Positions 8,905 through 17,450 are shown, counted from the stretch's first letter. The stretch: 64,000 bases of DNA from Bacteroidota bacterium (GCA_023415495.1 JAEZKK010000035.1:1-64000), one strand, 5' to 3'. Notes: generated by a model from the sequence alone, not told the origin. Numbers and translations are program-made.

Positions 8905-10158
8905 CTATCTTAGTTTAAGGGTTATTATTGTAATGACTGCTAATATTATAGATATAATCATAAACCTTTGTACTATTTTTGGTTCTGCATATCCTTTCTT
9001 CTGATAATGGTGATGTAATGGAGACATTAAGAAAATCCTCTTTCCAACTCCTGTTTTCTTTTTAGTATATTTAAAATAGGTAACTTGCATTATTACTGAT
9101 AGGTTTTCTACAATAAAAACTCCACATAAAATTGGGATTAATAATTCCTTACGAATTAATATTGCAAATACAGCAATTATTCCTCCTATTGCAAGCGAAC
9201 CTGTATCTCCCATAAAAATCTGAGCGGGATAAGTATTATACCATAGAAACCCTACTGTTGCTCCAACAAATGCACTAATAAATATTGTTAGCTCTCCTGA
9301 ATTTGGGATAAACATTATATCAAGGTAGTTTGCAAATATAATATTACCAGAAACCCATGCTAGTACTGCAAGCGTTGCTCCAATTATTGCAGAAGTACCA
9401 GTAGCTAATCCATCTATACCATCTGTAAGATTTGCCCCATTTGAAACAGCAGTTATTATAAAAACTATAATTGGGATAAAGAGTATCCATGCCCAAGAAC
9501 GATAATCATCTCCTATCCATTTCATTAAATAAGCATAATCAAACTCATTATTTTTTATAAAAGGAATTGTTGTCTTTGTTGATTGCTTTGCATCTGAAGA
9601 AAACACACTCTTTGCCTTTTCATAAGCTGTTGAATCTTGAAGATTATGTGTTTGAGCATAGTTTTCTATATCATGTTTTTGTTTAATAGTGATATCTGGG
9701 TGAAAATACATCATTGAACCTACAAAAATACCAAGCAATACCTGTCCAATTATTTTGGATTTTCCTGACAATCCCTTTTTATCATGTTTGAAAACCTTAA
9801 TATAATCATCAATAAAGCCTATTAATCCTAACCAAACAGTAGTGATTATCATTATTACTACATAGATATTATCTAATTTAGCAAATAAAAGCGTTGGGAT
9901 AATAATGGCTCCTAAAATTATAAGTCCTCCCATTGTTGGGGTGCCTTCTTTTTCCTTTTGACCTTCTAATCCTAAATCCCTAACACTTTCACCTATTTGC
10001 TTTGCTCTTAGATAATTTATTATCCTTTTACCATAAACTATGCTAATAATAAGTGATGTTATAACTGCTGCTGCTGCTCTAAATGAAATATATTGGAATA
10101 CTCCTGCTCCAGGAAATCCAAATTCAATATCTAACCATGTAAATAAATAGTATAGCAT
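8905..10158 (-). CDS. mraY: Phospho-N-acetylmuramoyl-pentapeptide transferase MraY
   Basis: MraY moves phospho-MurNAc-pentapeptide onto undecaprenyl phosphate to make lipid I at the cytoplasmic membrane. The 417-residue polytopic protein shows the EGTPTMGG motif near residue 72, the DDYIK motif near residue 117, the NGANLTDGIDGLATG motif near residue 240 and the HHHYQKKG motif near the C-terminus. An insertion of about 50 polar residues after the fourth membrane segment is usual for Bacteroidota and explains the length above 360. It starts 4 bp after murE and ends 3 bp before the murD remnant. Confidence 0.98.
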   Translation of the reverse strand: MLYYLFTWLDIEFGFPGAGVFQYISFRAAAAVITSLIISIVYGKRIINYLRAKQIGESVRDLGLEGQKEKEGTPTMGGLIILGAIIIPTLLFAKLDNIYVVIMIITTVWLGLIGFIDDYIKVFKHDKKGLSGKSKIIGQVLLGIFVGSMMYFHPDITIKQKHDIENYAQTHNLQDSTAYEKAKSVFSSDAKQSTKTTIPFIKNNEFDYAYLMKWIGDDYRSWAWILFIPIIVFIITAVSNGANLTDGIDGLATGTSAIIGATLAVLAWVSGNIIFANYLDIMFIPNSGELTIFISAFVGATVGFLWYNTYPAQIFMGDTGSLAIGGIIAVFAILIRKELLIPILCGVFIVENLSVIMQVTYFKYTKKKTGVGKRIFLMSPLHHHYQKKGYAEPKIVQRFMIISIILAVITIITLKLR

Positions 10159-10162
10159 ATTC

Positions 10163-11584
10163 TTAGTATTTTAATATTTCTTCTTTATCATCAAAATGAT
10201 GTTTTACTCCATTTATTTCTTGATATTTCTCATGACCTTTTCCTGCAATAAGTATAATATCTCCTTTATTTGCAAGACCAAAAGCCATTTTAATAGCCTG
10301 AGCCCTATTTGTAATTGAATATGATTTTTTACATAAAATAATATCCAAACCTTTTTCCATATCTTTAATAATTTCTTCTGGATTTTCAGTTCTTGGATTA
10401 TCACTCGTTATTATTAATATATCCGATTTCTCTGCCCCAATCCTTGCCATAATTGGTCTCTTTTCCTTATCTCTGTCTCCACCACAACCAATAATACTTA
10501 TAAGTTTTTCTCCATTTAGTTTTATATCATTTATTGTGTTTAAAACATTAATCAATGCATCTGGGGTATGAGCATAATCAATTATCGCAATTACTCCATT
10601 CCATAATCTTACTACATCAAATCTCCCTTCTGCCGATTCAAGCTTACTTATCTCTTGCAAAACTTCCATTTTATCTATCCCGCAAAGCAAAGCAGTACTA
10701 TAGATAGCAAGTAGGTTATAAGCATTAAATTTCCCAATTAAATTAGTACATACTTCTATCGAATCTATCTCAAGCAATAATCCTTCAAGCCCATTTTCTA
10801 AAATTTTTGCATGAAAATCAGAATAATTCTTTAATCCATACTTGTATATCCTTGCTTTAGTATTTTGTACCATTATTTCACCATTCTTATCATCAATATT
10901 AGTAAGAGCAAAGCTGTTTTTATTTAAATTATCGAAGAAAAGTTTTTTTGCCTTAATATATTGGTCAAAGGTTTTATGATAATCTAAATGGTCATGAGTA
11001 ATATTGGAGAAGATTCCTCCATAAAAATCCAATCCCCAAATCCTATCTTGAACAATTGAATGAGAACTTACTTCCATAAATACATACTCGCAACCATAAT
11101 TAACCATTTCATTCAATAGTTTATTAAGATTAAGGGAATCAGGAGTAGTATGAGTAGATGGAATTTCATTTAAATGAATTTTATTTACTATTGTAGAGAT
11201 TAATCCAACCTTAAATCCTAATGAAATAAATAGTTTATGCAATAAGGTTACTGTTGTAGTTTTGCCATTAGTCCCTGTTATACCAATTAATTTTAATTTA
11301 CTTGAGGGGTAATCATAGTATTTAGATGCAAGTTCTGCCAAGGATTTTGAACAAGACTCAGTTTTTATTATTGTAATTTCTTTTTCAGTTGTAAAATCAC
11401 TCTCACATAATATATAAGTAGCTCCATTTTCTATTGCCTTTGATATAAAATCATGTCCATCAACATTAACACCTTTAAGTGCTGCATAAAGATAACCATT
11501 AGAAACTGTTCTTGAATCGAAACTAATTCCTTTTAATTTATCTACTTCTGATAATAATACATTAAATTCTATATATCTTGCCAC
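10163..11584 (-). CDS. murE: UDP-MurNAc-tripeptide synthetase MurE, meso-diaminopimelate type
   Basis: MurE adds the third residue of the stem peptide. The 473-residue product has the N-terminal domain (GISFDSRTV), the ATP loop GITGTNGKTT at 101-110, and the motif SHSIVQDR. The C-terminal substrate motif is DNPRTENP near residue 395; the Arg of DNPR is the known determinant for meso-diaminopimelate, so this organism should make mDAP-type peptidoglycan. The start codon is GTG; no in-frame ATG lies nearby upstream. It follows ftsI by 14 bp. All three Mur ligase domains are intact. Confidence 0.97.
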   Translation of the reverse strand: MARYIEFNVLLSEVDKLKGISFDSRTVSNGYLYAALKGVNVDGHDFISKAIENGATYILCESDFTTEKEITIIKTESCSKSLAELASKYYDYPSSKLKLIGITGTNGKTTTVTLLHKLFISLGFKVGLISTIVNKIHLNEIPSTHTTPDSLNLNKLLNEMVNYGCEYVFMEVSSHSIVQDRIWGLDFYGGIFSNITHDHLDYHKTFDQYIKAKKLFFDNLNKNSFALTNIDDKNGEIMVQNTKARIYKYGLKNYSDFHAKILENGLEGLLLEIDSIEVCTNLIGKFNAYNLLAIYSTALLCGIDKMEVLQEISKLESAEGRFDVVRLWNGVIAIIDYAHTPDALINVLNTINDIKLNGEKLISIIGCGGDRDKEKRPIMARIGAEKSDILIITSDNPRTENPEEIIKDMEKGLDIILCKKSYSITNRAQAIKMAFGLANKGDIILIAGKGHEKYQEINGVKHHFDDKEEILKY

Positions 11585-11598
11585 CTTATAATTGTTTT

Positions 11599-13872
11599 TT
11601 AATTTACTTTATTACTCAATGAATCTATTTTTTCGGGAACATATAAATTACCAGAGCTTGATAATCTCAATATAATCTTATCCGACTTTTTAATCTTAGC
11701 TTTATAACCAATACTTTGCCCTATTACCTTTCCTCTCCCTTCTAACTTAACTAATAACCCTAACCTTTCTAATTCAAAAACCGCATCTCTTGCACTCATC
11801 CCAATCACATTTGGCATAATATTACTTGTCTCTACAATATTCCTATTTAATGTATTTTCAATTTTAGGTTTTGCATTTATATTTTTACAAAATTTCAAAT
11901 ATGAATCCTGATTCCCTTTAGATAATAAAGGGCTGATGCTTTGTGTTCTATTATCATGTTTTACACTATTTATCATAGTTCCAACAACCCTATCGCTTAA
12001 ATCTTTGAAAACAGGAGCAGCTAAATCACCTCCATGAGTTCTTGATTTTTGAGGTTTAGAAATAACTACTATACAAGAGTATTGAGGGTCTTCAACAGGG
12101 AAATATCCTACAAAACTTGCTCTATGTTGTAATTGATTTTGTTTATTATCATATCCAATTTCTGCTGTACCTGTTTTTCCTGCAATACCATAATCGGAGG
12201 ACTTTAACCTACGAGCTGTACCATAAAGCACAACTTTTTCTAATAAATTCTGTACTGCTTTAAGAGTTTTTGGTTTACATATACTTTCTTTAATTACTAC
12301 TGGTTCAAACTTTTTAAACGTTTTCCCATCCTTAATGATTTCAGAAACAAATAATGGTCTTAACATCTTCCCATTATTTGCAATAGCATTATAAAAAGTA
12401 AGTAATTGTAGAGGAGTCATCACTGATACATATCCAAATCCAAGTCTTAGTATATCGTCTACAGATAGTGCTTTTTCATTAATATATGGTTTGGGTTCAT
12501 AAAGCTCTAAATCAATATTCAATTTATCAAAATAAAAATACTCTTTAAGATCTATAGCAAGTTGTTTCCTCTTATTTTTAGCTATATAATTATCATAAAC
12601 CAATTGACTGAAAGCGACATTACTACTCATTTGCATAGCTCTTGAAAAGCTTACATTTCCATGATTAATTATTCCAACATCCTTTATTGGTTTTGAAGCC
12701 CCAGGATATTGTTTTGAAAATGTTGGCAACATCATATTTGTATCAAGCATATCTTTATCTAACATCATCATTGTAGTGATAGTCTTAAATGTTGAGCCTG
12801 ATTCGTAAAGATGGGTAGATGCTATATTTTCATTCTCAACATAAACCCCCTCACTTATTCTACTTAGATTAGAAATTGCTTTTACTTTCCCTGTTTTCAC
12901 TTCCATTAATACTACACAACCACTTTCAGCATGATTTGAATCCAAACATTTTCTTAAACTATTCTCTGCTAATTCTTGAAGTCTCACATCTATTGTCGAA
13001 ACTACATCCATTCCATTTACTGCCTTAATTTGACTTTTATCATCAATAGGCACCCAAATGCTTGGTACAATTTTTTTCTCTAATCTCTTTCCATGTAATC
13101 CACTCAAGTATTTTGAATAATAACCATCAATACCATTATAACATGTATCACATCCTTTTATCCTCACTTCTGACCCTATAGTTCTTCTTGCCATGTTCCC
13201 ATAAGGGTAATATCTTTTATTTCTTTCTTCAACATGAACAAAATGTCTTAAGTGATAATTCCCAGTTCCTATATATCTTTTTGTCTCTACTTCTTTCCCA
13301 TCAATAATTTTCTTTTCTCTTAATAACTTCTTTTTCTCTCTTGAAATCAAAGGGAACTTTTTAAATCTCTCATATTGTTCAAAATTAATATCCCTTTGAA
13401 TTAAAACATATCTATTTGATGTGCTTTGATTCCTAAATTGATTAAAAAAACTTAAGTACTGATTCTTTGATTTAGGATTCTTTGAGTCTTTAAACAAAAC
13501 AGCCAGACTATCACATAATTTTGAGATATTTGAATTATAAAACTCATCATCTATAACCCTTACTTTTTCTTTTTCTCTGGTTTTTTTGTTTGTTCTATAC
13601 TCGTAACCCAAGTCAATATATGCATCATAAAGTGGAACATCTGTTGCAAGTAATAATAATTCATCAGAATCTTGTTCAATTGCATAAATATTACCTCTCT
13701 TAGCTTTAACATCCTGCATTTGAACATATCTTTGCTTTGATTTATTCTCCCAAAACTCACCTTCAACAACCTGCAAATATCCTATTCTAACGATTACACC
13801 TATAAAACCTATAAAAATCATTATATAGACAATTGCAAACTTGCTTAAAATATGTTTCTTACTATCAGCCAC
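11599..13872 (-). CDS. ftsI: Septal transpeptidase FtsI (PBP3) with a PASTA domain
   Basis: The class B penicillin-binding protein cross-links septal peptidoglycan. The 757-residue sequence has one N-terminal membrane helix (FAIVYIMIFIGFIGVIVRIGY), a PBP dimerisation region, and a transpeptidase domain with all three motifs: STFK near residue 357, SSN (MQMSSNVAFSQ) near residue 415 and KTG (GIAGKTGTAEIG) near residue 565. A single PASTA domain follows (NIMPNVIGMSARDAVFELE onward). The start codon is GTG. The gene lies 16 bp after ftsL and before murE, as in other Bacteroidota. Confidence 0.96.
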   Translation of the reverse strand: MADSKKHILSKFAIVYIMIFIGFIGVIVRIGYLQVVEGEFWENKSKQRYVQMQDVKAKRGNIYAIEQDSDELLLLATDVPLYDAYIDLGYEYRTNKKTREKEKVRVIDDEFYNSNISKLCDSLAVLFKDSKNPKSKNQYLSFFNQFRNQSTSNRYVLIQRDINFEQYERFKKFPLISREKKKLLREKKIIDGKEVETKRYIGTGNYHLRHFVHVEERNKRYYPYGNMARRTIGSEVRIKGCDTCYNGIDGYYSKYLSGLHGKRLEKKIVPSIWVPIDDKSQIKAVNGMDVVSTIDVRLQELAENSLRKCLDSNHAESGCVVLMEVKTGKVKAISNLSRISEGVYVENENIASTHLYESGSTFKTITTMMMLDKDMLDTNMMLPTFSKQYPGASKPIKDVGIINHGNVSFSRAMQMSSNVAFSQLVYDNYIAKNKRKQLAIDLKEYFYFDKLNIDLELYEPKPYINEKALSVDDILRLGFGYVSVMTPLQLLTFYNAIANNGKMLRPLFVSEIIKDGKTFKKFEPVVIKESICKPKTLKAVQNLLEKVVLYGTARRLKSSDYGIAGKTGTAEIGYDNKQNQLQHRASFVGYFPVEDPQYSCIVVISKPQKSRTHGGDLAAPVFKDLSDRVVGTMINSVKHDNRTQSISPLLSKGNQDSYLKFCKNINAKPKIENTLNRNIVETSNIMPNVIGMSARDAVFELERLGLLVKLEGRGKVIGQSIGYKAKIKKSDKIILRLSSSGNLYVPEKIDSLSNKVN

Positions 13873-13888
13873 TTTATGATTTATTTAA

Positions 13889-14194
13889 TTAATAAAGTAT
13901 AGTCTGTTTAATTCTTTCTTTAGCCACCTTTACTCCAATGGGTTCTAATCTCTTCTCCAACTCCAACATTTGAGTTGCTTTTTGATATTCTCCCTTTTGA
14001 TCTGAATATTTCTTTTGTAAAGCATTTATTTCAATCTCTAAATTATCCATTTCCTTTAAAGTAGTTTCCAAGTAATATCTATTAGATATGTAAAGGACTA
14101 TCAATAGTACAGAAAAGATAATAGCAGGCATCCAAGACAGGAAACTACCTTTAACCAAAAAACCCCCTCCTATTATAGAATTTACTTCTTTCAT
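13889..14194 (-). CDS. ftsL: FtsL-like divisome protein
   Basis: This 101-residue protein has a short cytoplasmic part, one membrane helix (WMPAIIFSVLLIVLYISN) and a helical region with heptad-like hydrophobic spacing (LKEMDNLEIEINALQKKY), ending with a segment like the FtsL tail (RLEPIGVKVAKERIKQTILY). Size, topology and position between rsmH and ftsI all fit FtsL, which scaffolds FtsQ, FtsB and FtsI. Primary sequence is poorly conserved in this family, so the call rests partly on synteny. Confidence 0.85.
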   Translation of the reverse strand: MKEVNSIIGGGFLVKGSFLSWMPAIIFSVLLIVLYISNRYYLETTLKEMDNLEIEINALQKKYSDQKGEYQKATQMLELEKRLEPIGVKVAKERIKQTILY

Positions 14195-14211
14195 CTATCT
14201 ATCTTAATAAA

Positions 14212-15150
14212 TTATTTACCTATTACTTTCTCTGCTATCCTAAGTTTTGCACTCCTTGCTCTTGGATTTTCAGATTCTTCTTCATCAGTAGCAGTTATTG
14301 GTTTTCTTGTAATTAATTGGAAGCAGGTTAGGTTATTTCCGTAAAAATCTTTCTCAAGCTTCCCTTCAATATTCCCAGTCTTCATATAGTTTTTTACTAA
14401 TCTATCTTCCAAGGAGTGGTAGCTCATCACTACTAATCTACCTTTTTCTTTTAGAACTTCAGATGTTTGACTTAGCATTTCCTTTAACACCTCAATTTCA
14501 TTATTAACTTCAATTCTTAATGCTTGAAAAACCATAGCAAAAAACTTATTTTCTATCATTTTGGGAGCAAGTGGCATTAACAATTCCTTTAACTCAAGAG
14601 TTGTATTAATTGGACTTTCTCTATTTTCTACAATTCTTTTTGCTATTTGATAAGCATTGGGCAATTCTCCATATAGATTAAATATATTTCTAAGCTCTCT
14701 TTCAGAATAATTATTAATTATATCTTTAGCATTCAATTCCCCATTTTGGTTCATTCGCATATCCAATTGAGAATCGAATCTTGTTGAGAAACCTCTGCTT
14801 GCCTCGTCTATTTGATGAGAGCTCACTCCAAGGTCTGCAAGAATACCGTCTACTTTAAAAAAACGATAAAGCCTTAGATTATCTTTAAGTGTGGAAAAAT
14901 TATCATTGATAAATATAAAACGTTTATCGTCTATTATATTCTTAATTGAATCTTTATCCTGATCGAATCCAATAAGTATTCCATCCTGATTCAATTTTTC
15001 CAGTATTGCTCTTGAATGACCTCCGCCACCGAAAGTCAAATCAACATAAATCCCGTCAGGCTTAATATTTAAACCCTCGAGACATTCGCTGAGCATTACT
15101 GGTCTATGATAAAGACTCTGTGGATAAGTATTTTTCTGCTGCTTTGACAT
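14212..15150 (-). CDS. rsmH: 16S rRNA (cytosine-1402-N4)-methyltransferase RsmH
   Basis: RsmH (MraW) methylates N4 of C1402 in 16S rRNA using S-adenosylmethionine. I place the start at the ATG at 15150 (MSKQQKNTYPQSLYHRPVML), because the conserved YHRPVML block normally comes within 20 residues of the start; an in-frame ATG at 15219 would give a 23-residue unconserved extension inside mraZ. The chosen frame still overlaps mraZ by 47 bp. The SAM loop VDLTFGGGGHSRAIL is near residue 38, and DLGVSSHQIDEASRGFSTR and VMSYHSLEDRLVKNY are the family signatures. Length is 312 residues. Confidence 0.95.
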   Translation of the reverse strand: MSKQQKNTYPQSLYHRPVMLSECLEGLNIKPDGIYVDLTFGGGGHSRAILEKLNQDGILIGFDQDKDSIKNIIDDKRFIFINDNFSTLKDNLRLYRFFKVDGILADLGVSSHQIDEASRGFSTRFDSQLDMRMNQNGELNAKDIINNYSERELRNIFNLYGELPNAYQIAKRIVENRESPINTTLELKELLMPLAPKMIENKFFAMVFQALRIEVNNEIEVLKEMLSQTSEVLKEKGRLVVMSYHSLEDRLVKNYMKTGNIEGKLEKDFYGNNLTCFQLITRKPITATDEEESENPRARSAKLRIAEKVIGK

Positions 15151-15565
15151 AATCGAAACCATCATTATCAATATTCTTGTAAGTAGACGCATCCCAGATT
15201 TCAATACAATTAGCAGCACTGACTATGATAATTTCTTTATCCAGTCCAATTCCTTCACGCTGTTCATTAGGTATTAATAATCTCTCGTTACTATCCAACT
15301 CAATAATGTTCGATTCAGTAAGCTTCCTAAATAGTCTTTTTTGATCTAAAATGTAAAGATTTAGCTTATTTCTAAGGATTTCTACTTCCTTTTGAAATTC
15401 CGAGTATGTAAAAACTTCGAGACATTTATTGTAGATGGAACGACGAATAACTAACTTTCGGTCAGTAATAGGTTCAGGCAATATCTGTCTCCTCAACGCA
15501 GTAGGCAATTTAAACCTTCCACTTGAATCAATCTTACAATACTCAATACCTATTATTGGCGTCAT
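15104..15565 (-). CDS. mraZ: Transcriptional regulator MraZ
   Basis: MraZ is the first gene of the cluster and in other bacteria represses its own operon by binding repeated TGGGN boxes. The 153-residue protein shows two tandem SpoVT-AbrB-like halves, with GIEYCKIDSSGRFKLPTALRRQI in the first and NERLLIPNEQREGIGLDKEIIIVSAANCIEIWD in the second. Length is normal. Candidate operator boxes lie immediately upstream in its promoter region. Confidence 0.95.
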   Translation of the reverse strand: MTPIIGIEYCKIDSSGRFKLPTALRRQILPEPITDRKLVIRRSIYNKCLEVFTYSEFQKEVEILRNKLNLYILDQKRLFRKLTESNIIELDSNERLLIPNEQREGIGLDKEIIIVSAANCIEIWDASTYKNIDNDGFDYVKAAEKYLSTESLS

Positions 15566-15594
15566 TTAACTACAAAATATATTATTTCAGGTTT

Positions 15595-15667
15595 CAAAGT
15601 TACAACATTATTCCCAAAAAAATCCATTTGTTGATAACTTTTTTACTTTTCATCCCAAAAAATCCCG
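15595..15667 (-). promoter_or_regulatory. mraZ promoter with two pairs of MraZ-type boxes
   Basis: On the minus strand the -7 element TAACTTTG covers 15602-15595, about 30 bp before the mraZ ATG. Upstream are CGGGA-N5-TGGGA (15667-15653) and TGGAT-N5-TGGGA (15626-15612). Both pairs have the exact 10-nt period described for MraZ operators in other phyla. The downstream pair covers the -33 position, which itself has no TTTG. Repression by MraZ is therefore plausible; this is inference from sequence. Confidence 0.55.
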
Positions 15668-15719
15668 TTTTTATTGAATAAAATACGTGGTATTAGTAAT
15701 AAGGTTTCAAAAAAATAAA

Positions 15720-16586
15720 TTATGAGAAAAGCGATGAATTGCCGTTGCGGAAGGAAAACTTATGGCTATATGCCTCTATTTCGATAGTTCTTACACCATC
15801 AAATAATGTATTTGAAATTAGTTTATATTCACCGAAGGTAGAATCAATAAAATCGGACAAACTGATATTTCCTATTTCATAAAAAACATAAACTGCAATC
15901 CAATTCACATAACCTTTATCATATAAAAACTCTGAATCTTGATTATTATATTTGTTAGCGATATGTTGAGGAAGTTCTGCAAGAGAGGTAGCCATTAAAT
16001 TAATCAATCTACATACCTTCTTTTTGTTATTCTGGAAATACTCCATGGCTCTCTTTTCAAAATAAGGTAAAGTTGTGCGAAAAAAATAACGAGCATAAAT
16101 ATTGAATTCCGGCTCTAAATCAAAATCGATTAATAAGCCATTTTGGAAATATAATTCATAGCCGTTAGCTATTATTTTATTGTCTTTTATTTTTGTATTG
16201 AGACTTTTTTCAACAAATTCTTGAGATATTGCTCTCTTATTTACTCCTCGACTGAGAATTTCCCCCATTTCTTTATCTCGAGGAATAATATTGGAGCGAT
16301 TTATAATTTCAAGCAAATAATCTTCTGGATATTCTCTCCCGTTATGTGATACTAAAAATTCAATTTTTCTGGAAAATAAATTATAAAACAATTGGTAGTT
16401 ATCCCATTTTACATTTTTGGAACGAACATAGAAACAAGAAATATCATAACCCATACATTTTAAAATACTCTTACAATTTTCATCGCTGCACTTCCACATA
16501 TCCTTAGCAATAACCTTTATTCCATTGCTAAGAATGTAAATACCATTCTCGTCATATACTATTATATTCCCTTGATCTTTTTCCAT
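15720..16586 (-). CDS. Unknown 288-residue protein
   Basis: I do not recognise this protein. It starts with ATG at 16586 and has no signal peptide or membrane segment, so it is probably cytoplasmic. The first 60 residues are beta-rich (IIVYDENGIYILSNGIKVIAKDMW) with three cysteines around residues 33-46 (WKCSDENCKSILKC), which might bind a metal. The middle holds a basic segment with EYPEDYLLEIINRS and a LFYNLFSRKIEF helix; the C-terminal part is aromatic and helical. It is transcribed towards mraZ but ends 154 bp before it and is probably not part of the dcw operon. The nearest good promoter on its strand is more than 400 bp upstream, and the leader between contains the two-state RNA structure at 16773-16923. 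Confidence 0.6.
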   Translation of the reverse strand: MEKDQGNIIVYDENGIYILSNGIKVIAKDMWKCSDENCKSILKCMGYDISCFYVRSKNVKWDNYQLFYNLFSRKIEFLVSHNGREYPEDYLLEIINRSNIIPRDKEMGEILSRGVNKRAISQEFVEKSLNTKIKDNKIIANGYELYFQNGLLIDFDLEPEFNIYARYFFRTTLPYFEKRAMEYFQNNKKKVCRLINLMATSLAELPQHIANKYNNQDSEFLYDKGYVNWIAVYVFYEIGNISLSDFIDSTFGEYKLISNTLFDGVRTIEIEAYSHKFSFRNGNSSLFS

Positions 16587-16772
16587 AACATTTAAAAAGT
16601 TTACTCCAAAAATTATTTATACACAAAAAAATCTATTTCTAACCCATCAATCAAATTCAACTATTATTTTATTTGCTTTAGACAATATAACAATTAAATC
16701 CTTACAATGTTGTAATTTACCTTAATATTTTTTGTCTAAAACATCGAATAAATATAAGAATCCTTATATATA

Positions 16773-16923
16773 GAAAAACGTGGGACACTTACTATTTTGG
16801 ATAGGAGGCACGACCAAGCACCCACACGTCAAAATAAGTAAAGCCCACGTATAACTATACGTAGATTTGCTTATTGTTTTTTTAGACGTGTAAAAAAAAT
16901 GGTCGTTTCCCTTATCCTAAAAA
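16773..16923 (-). ncRNA. Candidate two-state structured RNA (attenuator or riboswitch-like)
   Basis: Fold one is a nested hairpin over 16795-16923: TTTTGGATAGG with the segment ending at 16923, ACGACCA (16810-16816) with TGGTCGT (16900-16906), ACACGTC (16824-16830) with GACGTGT (16885-16891), AATAAGTAAA (16833-16842) with TTTGCTTATT (16866-16875), and an apical ACGTATA-AC-TATACGT. Fold two pairs ACGTGGG (16778-16784) with CCCACGT (16844-16850), ACTTA with TAAGT and TTTTG with CAAAA. On the minus strand fold two is followed at once by TTTTT, as in a terminator. The two folds share 16795-16799 and 16831-16850 and cannot coexist. A minus-strand promoter lies about 100 bp upstream. It matches no RNA family that I can name. 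Confidence 0.45.
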
Positions 16924-17026
16924 CAATACACCTACAAGATTCTAATATTTTTCAAAAAAGAACAATCTCACTATAGTATTACGATAAAATCAGATTTAAC
17001 CGACATTCTTTACCATAACCTTTGTG

Positions 17027-17056
17027 CAAAGATATTAAAAAAAGAGTAAAAACCAA
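17027..17056 (-). promoter_or_regulatory. Leftward promoter reading into the structured element
   Basis: The minus strand shows TTGG (17056-17053), 18 bp, then TATCTTTG (17034-17027), close to the Bacteroidota consensus. Transcription would start near 17021, cross the structure at 16923-16773 and reach the unknown gene at 16586, giving a leader of roughly 435 nt. Confidence 0.6.
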
Positions 17057-17102
17057 TTTAATTCACAAAAAAATTCAATAATCACAAATAAATATTATTT
17101 TA

Positions 17103-17133
17103 TTTGCTAATTCAACTATTTTACTTATCTTTG
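17103..17133 (+). promoter_or_regulatory. Rightward promoter reading into palindrome array A
   Basis: TTTG (17103-17106), exactly 19 bp, then TATCTTTG (17126-17133) is a full match to the Bacteroidota promoter consensus. The start site would be near 17139, about 55 bp before array A. No gene of normal size begins close downstream, which makes the transcript unexplained. Confidence 0.65.
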
Positions 17134-17146
17134 CAAATACAAGGGA

Positions 17147-17185
17147 ATGAGTTCGTTGTTTTCCTCCAAAATCACTAAATTTTGA
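17147..17185 (+). CDS. Possible 12-residue leader peptide
   Basis: An ATG eight bases after the predicted start site opens a 12-codon frame (MSSLFSSKITKF, TGA) that ends 9 bp before the first hairpin of array A. It is included only because promoter, short frame and hairpins follow each other closely. Short frames of this size arise by chance, and nothing else supports translation. Confidence 0.2.
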   Translation: MSSLFSSKITKF

Positions 17186-17194
17186 AAAGTACAT

Positions 17195-17279
17195 TATGGT
17201 ACCTACCACAACACCCATGTGGTAGGTACCATAACACTCCTATGGTAGCTACCATAATACTGCTATGGTAGCTACCATA
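17195..17279. repeat. Palindrome array A (four 16-bp units, 23-bp period)
   Basis: Units are TATGGTACCTACCACA (17195), TGTGGTAGGTACCATA (17218), TATGGTAGCTACCATA (17241) and the same again (17264), separated by 7-bp spacers that all differ. Units 1 and 2 are perfect reverse complements, and units 3 and 4 are each self-complementary, so the transcript can form two successive 16-bp hairpins, the second followed by CTTTTT. Degenerate TCAAAG/TTGATT units with a 21-bp period continue to about 17370. Confidence 0.9.
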
Positions 17280-17450
17280 GTGACTTTTTAATCAAAGAAA
17301 AAAACTTTGAAATCAAAGAAAAATTCTTTTTTATTTGATTTCATTAGATTCTTTCTTGATTTAATTTTATTTTAATCCTGAACCACTTTTTCAGGATATA
17401 AAATAAGTAAATAAAGAAACTACATATCTACTATCTCAAACTATTTTTTG

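Noticed and set aside
15150..15219. Longer start for rsmH at 15219
   Set aside because: The extra 23 residues are hydrophobic, unconserved and lie inside mraZ; the conserved N-terminus fits the ATG at 15150.
16773..16923. 6S RNA, tmRNA, RNase P RNA or SRP RNA
   Set aside because: Overall shape is a long irregular hairpin, but no tRNA-like end, no RNase P core motifs and no SRP loop motifs are seen, and a match to 6S RNA cannot be shown by eye.
17375..17397. Terminator before the lipoprotein gene
   Set aside because: The 8-bp hairpin ATCCTGAA/TTCAGGAT is real, but neither side is followed by a T run, so termination is not supported.
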